DNA from: Nonomuraea rubra
GTDB lineage: Bacteria > Actinomycetota > Actinomycetes > Streptosporangiales > Streptosporangiaceae
Direction of reading: 5' to 3'
Assembly (NCBI RefSeq): GCF_014207985.1
Contig: NZ_JACHMI010000001.1
Location: 1,905,001 to 1,969,000 of the forward strand
DNA: 64,000 nt
The notes below the pieces were generated by a model, which ran no database searches, was not told the origin of the DNA, and was given only the letters and a program-made list of their open reading frames with translations. This document shows positions 15,972-24,425 of this stretch, in pieces. The number at the start of each line of letters is the position of its first letter. The first letter of the stretch is position 1. A program made the translations under genes and the position numbers.

Positions 15972-18290
15972 GTGACCCGGACATTCAACGGTGTGATCAA
16001 TCTCGACGTTCGCGACTCCGTTCCGGACTGGGAGCCTTTCCTGCCCCCACGGGCGCCCGAAGGCTCACCCAATGTGCTCTACCTTGTCTGGGACGACACC
16101 GGCATCGCGACCTGGGACACCTTCGGCGGCCTGGTGCAGACGCCGAACATGACCCGGCTGGCCAACTCCGGCCTGCGCTTCACCAACTGGCACACCACCG
16201 CCCTCTGCTCACCGACCCGGTCCAGCCTGCTGACCGGCCGCAACGCCCACAGCAACGGCATGGCCTGCATCGTGGAGGGAGCCAACGGCTTTCCCGGCCT
16301 CAGCGCGGTCATCCCGCCGGAGAACGGCACCCTCGCCGAGATCCTCCTCGAACACGGCTACTCCACCCTGTGCATCGGCAAGTGGCATCTCACCCCGGAG
16401 ACCGAGTCCAGCATGGCCGGCTCGCGCAGGACCTGGCCGACCAGCCGCGGCTTCGAGCGCTACTACGGCTTCCTGGGCGGCGAGACCAACCAGTGGTTCC
16501 CCGACCTCACCTACGACCAGCACTTCATCGAGCAGCCGTACACCCCGCAGCAGGGCTACCACCTGTCCAAGGACCTGGCCGACCGCGCGATCGAGTTCAT
16601 CCGTGACATCCGCCAGGTAGACCCGGACAAGCCGTGGTTCTGCTACTTCGCGCCCGGCGCCAACCACGCCCCGCACCACGCGCCCAAGGAATGGATCGAC
16701 CAGTACCAGGGCGCCTTCGACATGGGCTACGAGCGCTACCGCGAGATCGTGCTCGACCGCATGAAAGAGCGGGGGCTCGTACCGGACGGCACCCGGCTCT
16801 CGCCGATCAACCCCTGGCCGGCCGACGTCATCGCCCCCGGCGACCAGGTCAAGCCGTGGGACTCGCTCACCGAGGACGAGCGCCGCCTGTTCTGCCGGAT
16901 GGCCGAGGTGTTCGCCGGCTTCTGCGCCTACACCGACCACCAGATCGGCCGCCTCCTGGACTACCTGGAAGAGTCCGGGCAGCTCGACAACACCATCGTG
17001 GTCGTCGTCTCCGACAACGGCGCCAGCGGCGAAGGCTCGCCGGACGGCTCGGTCAACGAGAACAAGTTCTTCAACGGCTGGCCGGAGGACCCCGCCGAAA
17101 ACCTGGCCAAGCTGGACCAGCTCGGCGGGCCGGACACCTACAACCACTACCCGACCGGCTGGGCCTGGGCGTTCAACACGCCGTACAAGATGTTCAAGCG
17201 CTACACCCTCGAAGGCGGCATCGCCGACCCGCTGATCATCAGCTGGCCCGCCCGGATGAAGGACGTCGGCGGCCAGGTACGCGACCAGTACCACCACGCG
17301 ATCGACATCGTGCCCACCGTGCTCGACCTCGTGGGCGTCGAGCCGCCCGGGCAGATCAAGGGGCACACCCAGTCGCCGATGCACGGCACGTCCATGGCCT
17401 ACACCTTCACCTCGTCACACGCCCCGAGCCGGCGCACCACCCAGTACTACGCGATGCTCGGCACCCGCGCCCTCTACCACGACGGGTGGAAGGTCGTGGC
17501 CCGCCACGGAGCGCTCAGCGGCAAGGGCGACTTCATGGCCGACTCCTGGGAGCTCTACCACGTGGCCGAGGACCGCGCCGAAACCCGCGACCTGGCGGCC
17601 GAACACCCGGACAAGGTGCGCCAGCTGGTCGGCATCTGGTTCGCCGAAGCCGGCGCCAACGGCGTCTTCCCGCTGGACGACCGCACCTCGCGCGAACAGC
17701 TCGCCCTGCCGCGACCGCTGCCCGCCAAACCGCGCGACGTCTACGTCTACTACCCGGGCACCTCCGACGTGCCCGAAGGCGTGGCCGTCAACATCCGCAA
17801 CCGCTCCTACTCCATCACCGCCAAGCTGGACGCCCACTCCCCTGACGGCGTGATCTTCGCGCAGGGGTCCAGATTCGGCGGACACACCTTGTTCGTCAAG
17901 GACGGCGCACTTCGCTATTGCTACAACTTTCTTGGCGCCGAGGAGCAGGTCTTCGTCTCCGACCGGCCGCTTGCCGCGGGCGCTCTCTCCCTCGGCGTGG
18001 AATTCGCCAAGGAAGGCGAAGAGCCGGAAGGGGTGGCGCGTGGCAGGCTGCGCCTGTTCGTCGGGGACCAGGTGGTCGCGGAAGGTCCGATGCGTACCCA
18101 GCCCGGCAAGTTCGCCCTCGCGGGCGAGGGTCTGTGCGTGGGACGCGACTCCGCCGACCCGGTCAGCAGCGACTACAGCGCACCGTTCCCGTTCACCGGC
18201 GGCACCATCAACAAGGTGACCGTCAACGTCAGCGGAGAGCACTACGTCGACCACGACCTCGAAGGCCTGGCCATGCTCGCCCGCGACTGA
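15972..18290 (+). CDS. Arylsulfatase (formylglycine-dependent, alkaline-phosphatase superfamily)
   Basis: 772 aa starting at GTG. The sulfatase signature CSPTRSSLLTGR begins at Cys79, the residue that becomes formylglycine. Metal ligands DD are at 41-42 (VWDDTG) and DNG in VVSDNGASGEG. The motif GKWHL contributes the conserved Lys and His. A C-terminal extension of ~200 residues (from YPGTSDVPEGVAVNIRNRSY) is a beta-rich domain seen in large actinobacterial and proteobacterial arylsulfatases of this type. No signal peptide is apparent. It hydrolyses aryl or alkyl sulfate esters and needs a formylglycine-generating enzyme, which is not encoded in this window. A 49-aa ORF and a broken TetR gene follow. 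Confidence 0.94.
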   Translation: MTRTFNGVINLDVRDSVPDWEPFLPPRAPEGSPNVLYLVWDDTGIATWDTFGGLVQTPNMTRLANSGLRFTNWHTTALCSPTRSSLLTGRNAHSNGMACIVEGANGFPGLSAVIPPENGTLAEILLEHGYSTLCIGKWHLTPETESSMAGSRRTWPTSRGFERYYGFLGGETNQWFPDLTYDQHFIEQPYTPQQGYHLSKDLADRAIEFIRDIRQVDPDKPWFCYFAPGANHAPHHAPKEWIDQYQGAFDMGYERYREIVLDRMKERGLVPDGTRLSPINPWPADVIAPGDQVKPWDSLTEDERRLFCRMAEVFAGFCAYTDHQIGRLLDYLEESGQLDNTIVVVVSDNGASGEGSPDGSVNENKFFNGWPEDPAENLAKLDQLGGPDTYNHYPTGWAWAFNTPYKMFKRYTLEGGIADPLIISWPARMKDVGGQVRDQYHHAIDIVPTVLDLVGVEPPGQIKGHTQSPMHGTSMAYTFTSSHAPSRRTTQYYAMLGTRALYHDGWKVVARHGALSGKGDFMADSWELYHVAEDRAETRDLAAEHPDKVRQLVGIWFAEAGANGVFPLDDRTSREQLALPRPLPAKPRDVYVYYPGTSDVPEGVAVNIRNRSYSITAKLDAHSPDGVIFAQGSRFGGHTLFVKDGALRYCYNFLGAEEQVFVSDRPLAAGALSLGVEFAKEGEEPEGVARGRLRLFVGDQVVAEGPMRTQPGKFALAGEGLCVGRDSADPVSSDYSAPFPFTGGTINKVTVNVSGEHYVDHDLEGLAMLARD

Positions 18291-18458
18291 TCAGCCTGCG
18301 GCAGGCCCGGCCAGACCCGCACCCGCGAACACCGGCCCTCCGCCCGAGGCTCGACCACCACGGCCACCCGACCGTCCTGCAACGGCTGACCACCGTCCTG
18401 CCGAAGCCCACACCGGGCTTCGGTCACACCCTGACCACCCTGCAAGGAGACATCGTCC

Positions 18459-18608
18459 ATGAGCACCTCATCGCCAACGCCCACCCGCGGCACCGGCACA
18501 GCTCTCACCGTGCACCACCGCCTGGCCCAGATACGGCAGGAGAACCTCATCACGCTGGAGGAGGCCGCCGTACGAGCCACAGCACAAGCCGCCCAGGCAG
18601 GCTCATAA
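18459..18608 (+). CDS. Small ORF, 49 aa, unknown function
   Basis: An ATG at 18459 has a strong RBS (AAGGAGA, 8 bp spacing). The predicted product starts MSTSSPTPTRGTGTALTVHH and continues RLAQIRQENLITLEEAAVRA to TAQAAQAGS. It has a helical, charged second half. It is located between the arylsulfatase and the TetR gene, in the same direction. The RBS and composition favour a real gene; no family is recognised. Confidence 0.5.
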   Translation: MSTSSPTPTRGTGTALTVHHRLAQIRQENLITLEEAAVRATAQAAQAGS

Positions 18609-18632
18609 ACGGACCCCGGTCGGGCGCGAACC

Positions 18633-19249
18633 ATGTCAGAGAACAGGCACACCCACACCTCTCCGCCGCAGACGCAGAAGCGCATCATCGAGACGGCCAC
18701 CCGGCTGTTTGCGTCCCTCGGCTACGACGCGACTCCATCTCACATGATCGCCGACGCGACCGGGCTCAACGGCGACACCATCACCGAGCTCGTGGGCGAC
18801 AAGAGCGACCTCTATCTCAAAGTGATGGAGCAGGCCTACCTGACCCTGAAGGCCAGCCAGGATGCGGCCTTCGCCGCGTTCACCCACGACCAGGCGGGTG
18901 TGCGCCGGCTCGCTGACCACCACCTGGACTTCTGCATGACCCATCCCGAGGTGCCCGAACTGTGGATCCACCGCTGGCTGGGGATGCCGCCGACATCACG
19001 GGAGTGGAGGCCCGCTATCTCCAACCCGTGCTCGACCGCCTGGCCGACGAGCTACAGGATCTTCTCGCCCCCGGCGTCGATCTCGACGGGGCGCTGTGGA
19101 CCCTGATCTGGTGCATCCGCGGCTTCGCCCTGGGCAGCACGCCCACGCCGGGCGGCCGGCTCACAGAGCCACGCGATGCCGGTGCCCGCCGTCAGTTCCG
19201 CACACACCTGCACCTGCTCGTCGACCGGCTGTTCCTGCCCAGTAGTTGA
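18633..19249 (+). pseudogene. TetR-family regulator, frameshifted
   Basis: The first part (18633 to about 18983) encodes a normal TetR N-terminus: KRIIETATRLFASLGYDATP, then SHMIADATGLNGDTITELVG and DKSDLYLKVME. The remainder continues in another frame as DAADITGVEARYLQPVLDRL and LWTLIWCIRGFALG to 19249. The switch is at the GGGG run at 18980-18983; one missing base there would restore WIHRWLGDAADITG. Without correction the protein would have a wrong C-terminal ligand domain. It could be a sequencing error in a homopolymer. The likely targets are neighbouring genes, including DUF6230/DUF6114, which in other actinomycetes are found with TetR genes. Confidence 0.75.
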
Positions 19250-19330
19250 CCGTGGCTACGCAACCGGCTATGCGCCATGGGCAGGAGGAGGGAGCATGCC
19301 GCCCAGGTCCCGGCGACAACCGGGAGGCCG

Positions 19331-19879
19331 TCAGCCTGCCGCCTCTCGCTGCTTGGCGACGCGTCCCGTGTCCACCGAAGAGGGGCCGATCTCGGCGCGA
19401 CCCTGATTCCTCCTGGAGCTGCTCCGCCGGCAGCGATGTGCCAGAGCCGCGAGCGCCGCCCAGCCCCGCCCGCTCACGCGGGACATGCAGGCTCGCGCAT
19501 CGATGACGGCGCCGCGGACGTTGACGATGTCGAAGCCGTCACCGGCTCGGCTGTCAGGGGTCCAGGCCACCGCCAGCATGCCACCCAGCAGGCCCAGGAT
19601 CATGCCGAGCAGAAAACCGCCCAGGTTGGAGTAGACGAACGACGCCAGCGACAGCAACACCGCGATCAGGCCGAGGAACACCCGCTGACCGGGCTGCAAC
19701 CAGACCAGCACGCCCGCGATCACCATCACCAGCGCAATCAGATAGCTGGCTCCCACAGCGCCGAACACCACGGCCACCGGCAGCGCATCAAGGGCGAGCG
19801 GAATGGACAGCAGCTCCAGCCCGGCCACCACGATGAACAACCCACCCCAGAACGGCCGGGAACGCCGCCACGACTTCAT
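19331..19879 (-). CDS. DUF6114 membrane protein
   Basis: 182 aa from ATG 19879 (MKSWRRSRPFWGGLFIVVAG), with GGAAGGG upstream. The first ~110 residues match DUF6114: RRSRPFWGG, four hydrophobic segments (GLFIVVAGLELLSIPLAL, VVFGAVGASYLIALVMVIAG, VFLGLIAVLLSLASFVYS, LGGFLLGMILGLLGGMLAV) and the closing AWTPD. Beyond that the ~70-residue tail is basic and Cys-bearing and unlike the family, so the 3' end may be frameshifted or extended into non-coding DNA. It follows the DUF6230 gene by 68 bp; the two usually occur together and are thought to act at the membrane, with unknown role. Confidence 0.85.
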   Translation of the reverse strand: MKSWRRSRPFWGGLFIVVAGLELLSIPLALDALPVAVVFGAVGASYLIALVMVIAGVLVWLQPGQRVFLGLIAVLLSLASFVYSNLGGFLLGMILGLLGGMLAVAWTPDSRAGDGFDIVNVRGAVIDARACMSRVSGRGWAALAALAHRCRRSSSRRNQGRAEIGPSSVDTGRVAKQREAAG

Positions 19880-19947
19880 GATCGTCCACCCTTCCATTCC
19901 ACGCCGAGCCCGCCCCGCCATCGGAGCGGACGGGGCAAGTCCCCGCC

Positions 19948-20544
19948 TCACCAGCACTCGTGCGCGCCCCGCGAGATCTTGAGACCGAGGTCGGGCAGGC
20001 TGAACGTCGCCGCCGTGACGGCCCGGGCGCCCAGCCTGACGTTGCGCAGCGTCACCACTCGGGCCTGGCCGCCGAAGGTGCCGGCCGGCCCCCTGCCTGC
20101 GGGAACCTCGTCCAGGGTGCTGGCGTCCCGGCCCAGTTCGAGGTCACGGATAGAGGCGGCCGTCTGCCCGGCCACCACATCGATCACCAGGTCGTCGATG
20201 TCCACCTCGTTGCCGCCCTGGCCGCCGGTGAGCCGCAGTGTCACCGTGCCCACGGGCGTCTTCACCAGCGCGCTCGAACACAGCCCGGTGACCGCGGCCC
20301 GCCGCACGCCGGCCACGATGACCGGGATCAGCCGCCCCTTCTTCGTCTCGTCCACGTTCGTGGCCAGAGTGAAGCCCTGGCCACGCAGTTCACCGGCGAA
20401 CAATTTGAAGGCGCTGCCGGACACCACGAACGTGGCGCCGATGACCCCCTGAGTCGTGGCCCCCACCAGCAGCGACGTCATCGCCGCCACCGGAGCGAGG
20501 ATCAGACCGAAGCGCTTCCACCGCACACGTCCCCGCTCGGCCAT
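19948..20544 (-). CDS. DUF6230 family protein
   Basis: 198 aa. The sequence begins MAERGRVRWKRFGLILAPVA and continues AMTSLLVGATTQGVIGATFV, a single N-terminal membrane/signal segment. A beta-rich exported domain follows (FVVSGSAFKLFAGELRGQGF, GNEVDIDDLVIDVVAGQTAA), ending with DLGLKISRGAHECW, the closing Cys-Trp typical of the family. It is the upstream partner of the DUF6114 gene. The function is unknown; the fixed pairing and membrane signals suggest a cell-envelope complex. Confidence 0.88.
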   Translation of the reverse strand: MAERGRVRWKRFGLILAPVAAMTSLLVGATTQGVIGATFVVSGSAFKLFAGELRGQGFTLATNVDETKKGRLIPVIVAGVRRAAVTGLCSSALVKTPVGTVTLRLTGGQGGNEVDIDDLVIDVVAGQTAASIRDLELGRDASTLDEVPAGRGPAGTFGGQARVVTLRNVRLGARAVTAATFSLPDLGLKISRGAHECW

Positions 20545-20747
20545 CAGACGCTCCCCTCATGTTCGGCCCCGGACGAGCCAGCAATCTGCTCCAGACAGTC
20601 ACAGTCCGATCTCTTGCCGAGCATGAGGCGCAACCGCAGCATTCGCCGACAAACACGCCGGACACTGCAGTGCTCATGGCCTGTAGCTGGGCAATCTTGC
20701 CGAAAACCAGAACGGCAGATCCCGTGCACCGATCGATCGGAAGGCGC

Positions 20748-21115
20748 TCAGCGAGCAGGCCGGCCGGCAGCGCTGGGCGGCCCGCTCGGCCGGGTTTCGC
20801 CCAGCGCCGTCCGCCCAGACTGCCGACGCACACGTTCCGGGGCCATGTGCCGGGCCAGGTCCAGGACGGCGATCTCGGCGCGGCGCAACCTGGTGTCCAG
20901 CACGGTGTGTACGATGGCGCGATCACGCAGCAGCCGGGCGTGGCGGTGCGTTGCGGCACTGCTACCGGCCGGTACTGCGGTGACGTCGGCAGGTGAGTTG
21001 GTGGAAGGCTCCAGCCGATCCAGTACGTTCTTCATGGTGCGTACCCGGCAGGCGTTCAGCGCGGGGACCGTGGGAGCGGGCAGGGGCAGTGGCTCGACGC
21101 GCTTGGTGGGTCGCC
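20748..21115 (-). pseudogene. Tyrosine recombinase remnant
   Basis: The minus strand reads ARLLRDRAIVHTVLDTRLRR followed by AEIAVLDLARH, the start of the integrase catalytic domain with Arg I (pattern RDRAIVxxLLxTGLRRAELAxLDL). It is preceded by MKNVLDRLEPST, typical of the end of the core-binding domain. The HxxR and Tyr parts are absent. The adjacent 20545-20747 stretch has nothing recognisable. It is a relic next to a low-GC gene, consistent with an old integration event. Confidence 0.55.
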
Positions 21116-21121
21116 GCCAGG

Positions 21122-21811
21122 TCATCGCTCTAGGCGCGCCTTGGCCCACAGCGCAAGCGTCTTGTCGCAGTCTGAATTATAATCGTCTATTTCGATTTTC
21201 AATGTGAGCTGGATGACGCCAGAAACAGGTATGTTGATTGATGCTGGAGTTCCGGGGCGGACCTTACGTTTGTAGATAGTTTCTCCATCGCCAATGATGC
21301 TGAAATATACCGGCGAAGCTCTTTTCGAAAAGTCGCCGACGCCGGCTATCGACTTGAATCTCGTGTAATCCTTGCCGATGACATAAACTTGTCGGCCAGT
21401 TTGAATTATGGAGCAGTTTGTTGCCCATAGGGTGTCAGGGTAGACCTCTCCGTCTATTTGCGCCTCTACTATCTCCCACGGGGTGTCCCATATGTCCTGC
21501 TCGATGGGGACTAGATCCTTGATCATCGTAGACCGTGGATCGCTGGATTCTGGTGACTTGTCGACCGAAGTATCCGGTTGTGAAGGGTTTGGTAATGGCG
21601 AACTCTGGAGGGGGGAGTTGTGAGCGCCGGTCGCGTTGGGTGACTGGTTTTCCGGTTCGCTTGGCTTTGCCGCTCCCGCCTGAATCTGTGACGACAATAT
21701 TGTCGCGGCAGCAGTTAATAGGGCAGCCAAAAGGGCTCCCGCAAGTCCGATCCAAGCGATCTTGGTTGAGTTCTGCCCCTTCTCCGAAGGGGTGGCAGGG
21801 GTGCGGCTCAC
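21122..21811 (-). CDS. Membrane-anchored protein with NPCBM-like domain
   Basis: 229 aa. A short cytoplasmic tail (MSRTPATPSEKGQNSTKIAW) precedes one membrane helix (IGLAGALLAALLTAAATIL), a Ser/Pro/Asn-rich extracellular linker to about residue 95, then a globular domain. In that domain, WATNCSIIQTGRQVYVIGKD, then FKSIAGVGDFSKRASPVYFS and IIGDGETIYKRKVRPGTP, followed by VSGVIQLTLKIE, fit the NPCBM/NEW2 beta-sandwich used by carbohydrate-associated proteins. The gene is noticeably AT-richer and uses more A/T-ending codons than its neighbours, suggesting horizontal transfer. Confidence 0.8.
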   Translation of the reverse strand: MSRTPATPSEKGQNSTKIAWIGLAGALLAALLTAAATILSSQIQAGAAKPSEPENQSPNATGAHNSPLQSSPLPNPSQPDTSVDKSPESSDPRSTMIKDLVPIEQDIWDTPWEIVEAQIDGEVYPDTLWATNCSIIQTGRQVYVIGKDYTRFKSIAGVGDFSKRASPVYFSIIGDGETIYKRKVRPGTPASINIPVSGVIQLTLKIEIDDYNSDCDKTLALWAKARLER

Positions 21812-21940
21812 GTGCGCATGTTAGCTTGTCGATGTGGGGAGTATGGCTCAATTCACATCATGTGCCCGATATGGGTATTTGTGAAGTTGTATACGGAACG
21901 TCCCATTGATGGTCGAAGGCGGAGTTGTGGTATTTGTTGA

Positions 21941-22243
21941 TCATGTCTGTGGCGGCGGATTTTCGGTGGATGGACCGTAGGTCGTTGAGGTCGCAGGCAT
22001 GTCGCGTTGCGATGTCCGGGGACGTTGTTTCGGGGGCCGGCGTGGACGGTGCCCGTTGTAGTGGATCAGATAGTCCAAGAGCACGCAGGTCAGATGGCGT
22101 TCATCCTTGGTGTCCGCGGTAGCGTGCCGATGGACTGGTATCTGCTGTTTCTCAAGCCCGTCGTCGCCGAGTCGCTCCTGGACAGGTTGATCAACAACAG
22201 CCACCAGGTCTTCATGAACGGGCCAAGCTACCGCCCGAACCAA
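21941..22243 (-). pseudogene. DDE transposase C-terminal fragment
   Basis: The minus strand contains DTKDERHLTCVLLDYLIHYN followed by GHRPRRPPKQRPR, the end of an rve-type transposase (pattern YNxHRPHRALxQRPP). The DDE core upstream is missing. Flanks show no inverted repeats that I can pair. The neighbouring DNA to 22316 has no other gene. Confidence 0.6.
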
Positions 22244-22316
22244 CGTCCTGGGCGCGCCGTGACCCCCAGCAAGACGAACACGGGATAGAACAGAAATCAG
22301 ACCGGGACCTGGTCAA

Positions 22317-22862
22317 TTACGTGAGTGGGCGCCACCCGATCCAGTCAACGCCGACATCAAGGTCACCCGACGAGACCGACTCGGCGGCCTCCTCCACGAA
22401 TACGCCCAGGTCGCATGAAGAGACACAATATTTGGCACCCACACCCTTGCCGCGGACGACGTTGAAGATTCTGCTCCCCTGAGCGTCGAACACCTCACGA
22501 CCTCCCAGGGGATGCTGGAGGACGACCTCTACTTCTTGAAGAGCGGTCGAACCGAAGCCGCGACGGTTCGCCTCCCAGATGGGAAGTGTCACGGGGCACA
22601 CATCACGCAGTACGATCTTCACGTCGACCCGGTTCGGTGCCTCGTCAGCTTTCGCGGAGGCCACGGCGGTGCAGAGCTTTCCATCCTGCGTGGCATCGCC
22701 GAAGACTGTCACTACCAGCGTCCTGGATCCGGGAGATGCTTCAACGCGGTGAATCGCTGCCATGGAATCGGGTGCTCGGTACTTGGTGCATGCGGACAGG
22801 AGCAGCAGGACCAGAGCCGCTGCCACGAGCACCCGTCGCGTTCCCGTCCTGCTGCTGTCCAT
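22317..22862 (-). CDS. Putative lipoprotein with IS-derived C-terminus
   Basis: 181 aa. The N-terminus MDSSRTGTRRVLVAAALVLL followed by LLSACTKYR has a lipobox (LSAC) for signal peptidase II. The mature part up to about GSRIFNVVRGK looks native (SRTLVVTVFGDATQDGKLC, VDVKIVLRDVCP, a probable disulfide). From about codon 140 (GVGAKYCVSSCDLGVFVEEA) the gene reads antisense through the end of an IS relic (22337-22443), so the original C-terminus is lost. It is possibly non-functional. Confidence 0.65.
   Translation of the reverse strand: MDSSRTGTRRVLVAAALVLLLLSACTKYRAPDSMAAIHRVEASPGSRTLVVTVFGDATQDGKLCTAVASAKADEAPNRVDVKIVLRDVCPVTLPIWEANRRGFGSTALQEVEVVLQHPLGGREVFDAQGSRIFNVVRGKGVGAKYCVSSCDLGVFVEEAAESVSSGDLDVGVDWIGWRPLT
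22337..22443 (+). mobile_element. 3'-end relic of the IS type present at 23255-24425
   Basis: About 105 bp nearly identical to the last part of the 23255-24425 element: both encode the transposase C-terminus (GGLLHEYAQVA) and end GGCACCCACA. Differences are scattered point changes, so this is an older, truncated copy. It lies inside the 3' end of the lipoprotein gene on the opposite strand. Confidence 0.8.
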
Positions 22863-22866
22863 TCGC

Positions 22867-23064
22867 CTAGTGCTTTCTTATCTCGTATCCGGAAGCACGG
22901 ACAGCGCCCGCGATGTCTGTGTAGGTGTGGACGCACGGCTTGTCGGCGCTCGGCGTGTACTTCACCGCGTTGGCGCCGCTGGTAATCCCCTTGGCGATCA
23001 CGCCACCCTGGGCGAAATTATAGACTGAGCTCTTTTCATCCTCAGTCGGGAGGATGCTGATCAC
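22867..23064 (-). CDS. Short ORF, 65 aa, probably an N-terminally truncated gene
   Basis: The sequence VISILPTEDEKSSVYNFAQG followed by GVIAKGITSGANAVKYTPSA, then DKPCVHTYTDIAGAVRASGY and EIRKH, has natural composition, unlike the shadows around it, and ends 4 bp before the lipoprotein start. There is no clear RBS at the GTG, and the frame stays open upstream toward the IS5-like relic at 23104, so the 5' part was probably lost by that insertion. I do not recognise the family. Confidence 0.4.
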   Translation of the reverse strand: MISILPTEDEKSSVYNFAQGGVIAKGITSGANAVKYTPSADKPCVHTYTDIAGAVRASGYEIRKH

Positions 23065-23103
23065 AGCATGATCGCGAGTCCGGCGTTCGCCTGAGGACGT
23101 AGA

Positions 23104-23254
23104 GAGCCCCTGGTAGACGGGTGGATCACCACAATCAACACCGTCACCACCAGGGGCTCGGATGCTTTTCTATCGTGCTGCCGTCGATTTGTCGCGGTCA
23201 ACGCTGAACTACGTGGCCGGCCTCATCCGCCGCCACCGCAAGGCCATCGGCTCT
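23104..23254 (+). mobile_element. Left end and first 31 codons of a truncated IS5-like element
   Basis: An 11-bp perfect inverted repeat (GAGCCCCTGGT at 23104, ACCAGGGGCTC ending 23159) is followed by an ORF from 23162, MLFYRAAVDLSRSTLNYVAG and LIRRHRKAIGS. This matches the N-terminus of DDE_Tnp_4/IS5-type transposases in actinomycetes. The frame is cut exactly at 23254 by the next IS, and the remainder is not found beyond that IS, implying an adjacent deletion. Confidence 0.65.
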
Positions 23255-24425
23255 TGTGGGTGCCGAAAATTGCGTCACAGGGTTTGATCTGGGGTTTTGC
23301 TGTGTTCGATGGTTCGGCTCCGGCAGGATCGCAGGGTGGCTCTGAGGCTGCTGTACTTGATCGTCTTACGGGCATTTGGCTGGATCGCGCTGCTTACGCG
23401 ATCACAGGCGTCCAAGGATGCGGAGATCTTGGTGTTGCGGCATCAGGTGGCTGTGCTCCGGCGCCAGGTGGCGGTTCCCCGGCCGTCGTGGGCGGACCGG
23501 GCCATCATTTCCGCGCTCGCGCGACTCCTGTCTCGACGCCGTCGATGTCACTTGTTCGTCACACCGCGGACGCTCCTGCGCTGGCGTGCCGACCTGGTGA
23601 AGCGACGTTGGACCTACCCTAAGCACGTGCCGGGACGGCCACCGATCCGGCCTACCATCCGAGCCCTGGTGCTGCGCTTGGCCGCCGAGAATCCGGACTG
23701 GGGATATCGGCGTATCGCCGGGCAGATCGCCGGCCTGGGCCGGAAGGTGTCCCCGGCCACCGTGTGGGCGATCTTGAAAAGGGCCGGCTTCGATCCAGCT
23801 CCCCGGCGCGGTGGTCCGACCTGGGCTCAGTTCCTCAAGACTCAGGCGTCCGGGATCTTGGCCTGCGATTTCTTCAGCGTGGAGACGGTCATGCTCACAC
23901 GTTTGTACTGCTTCGCTGTGGTCGAGCACGCCAGCCGGCGGGTCCATGTGCTGGGGGTCACGGCGAACCCGACCGCTGGCTGGGTCGCCCAGCAAGCCCG
24001 CAACCTGATCCTCGACCTGGGCGATCGGATCGGCGACTTCCGATTCCTGATCAGAGACCGTGACAGCAAGTTCACCGCTCTGTTCGATGAGGTGTTCACG
24101 ACCGAGGGCATCCGCGTGCTGCTCACCGCACCACAAGCTCCTCGAATGAACGCGATCACGGAGCGATGGGTGGGCAGCGTACGCCGCGAGTTACTCGACC
24201 GGATCCTCATCATGAACGAACGCCACCTGCGCAAGGTCCTCGCCGAGTACGAGACCTACTTCAATAGGCATCGTCCGCACCGATCCTTGAAGCAGGCCAG
24301 CCCACTGCAGGCGCTACCGGAGTCGGTCGACGCCGACATCGAAGTCTCGCGACGAGACCGGCTCGGCGGCCTCCTACACGAATACGCGCAGGTCGCATGA
24401 GGAGACACGATATTCGGCACCCACA
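23255..24425. mobile_element. Insertion sequence with rve-type transposase, terminal IR TGTGGGTGCCGAA
   Basis: The left end reads TGTGGGTGCCGAAAATTGCG and the right end, reversed, TGTGGGTGCCGAATATCGTG, giving a 13-bp perfect core repeat with partial extension. The single transposase gene is intact. The flanks (GGCTCT on the left, CGTTTC on the right) show no duplication, and different genes are interrupted on each side, so recombination or deletion followed insertion. A related IS with similar termini lies at 32710-33885. Confidence 0.88.
23297..24400 (+). CDS. Integrase-core (rve) transposase
   Basis: 367 aa (an internal start at MVRLRQDRR is also possible). The N-terminal region [20 protein letters not shown] is followed by an IS3-type domain (NPDWGYRRIAGQIAGLGRKV) and a DDE core: D in ILACDFFSVET, D in FLIRDRDSKF, and E in RMNAITERWVGSVRRELLDR. 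The C-terminus has FNRHRPHRSLKQASPLQALP, then the tail GGLLHEYAQVA, conserved in this IS group. The 370-aa homologue at 32765-33877 shares the architecture. It looks functional. Confidence 0.9.
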   Translation: MLCSMVRLRQDRRVALRLLYLIVLRAFGWIALLTRSQASKDAEILVLRHQVAVLRRQVAVPRPSWADRAIISALARLLSRRRRCHLFVTPRTLLRWRADLVKRRWTYPKHVPGRPPIRPTIRALVLRLAAENPDWGYRRIAGQIAGLGRKVSPATVWAILKRAGFDPAPRRGGPTWAQFLKTQASGILACDFFSVETVMLTRLYCFAVVEHASRRVHVLGVTANPTAGWVAQQARNLILDLGDRIGDFRFLIRDRDSKFTALFDEVFTTEGIRVLLTAPQAPRMNAITERWVGSVRRELLDRILIMNERHLRKVLAEYETYFNRHRPHRSLKQASPLQALPESVDADIEVSRRDRLGGLLHEYAQVA

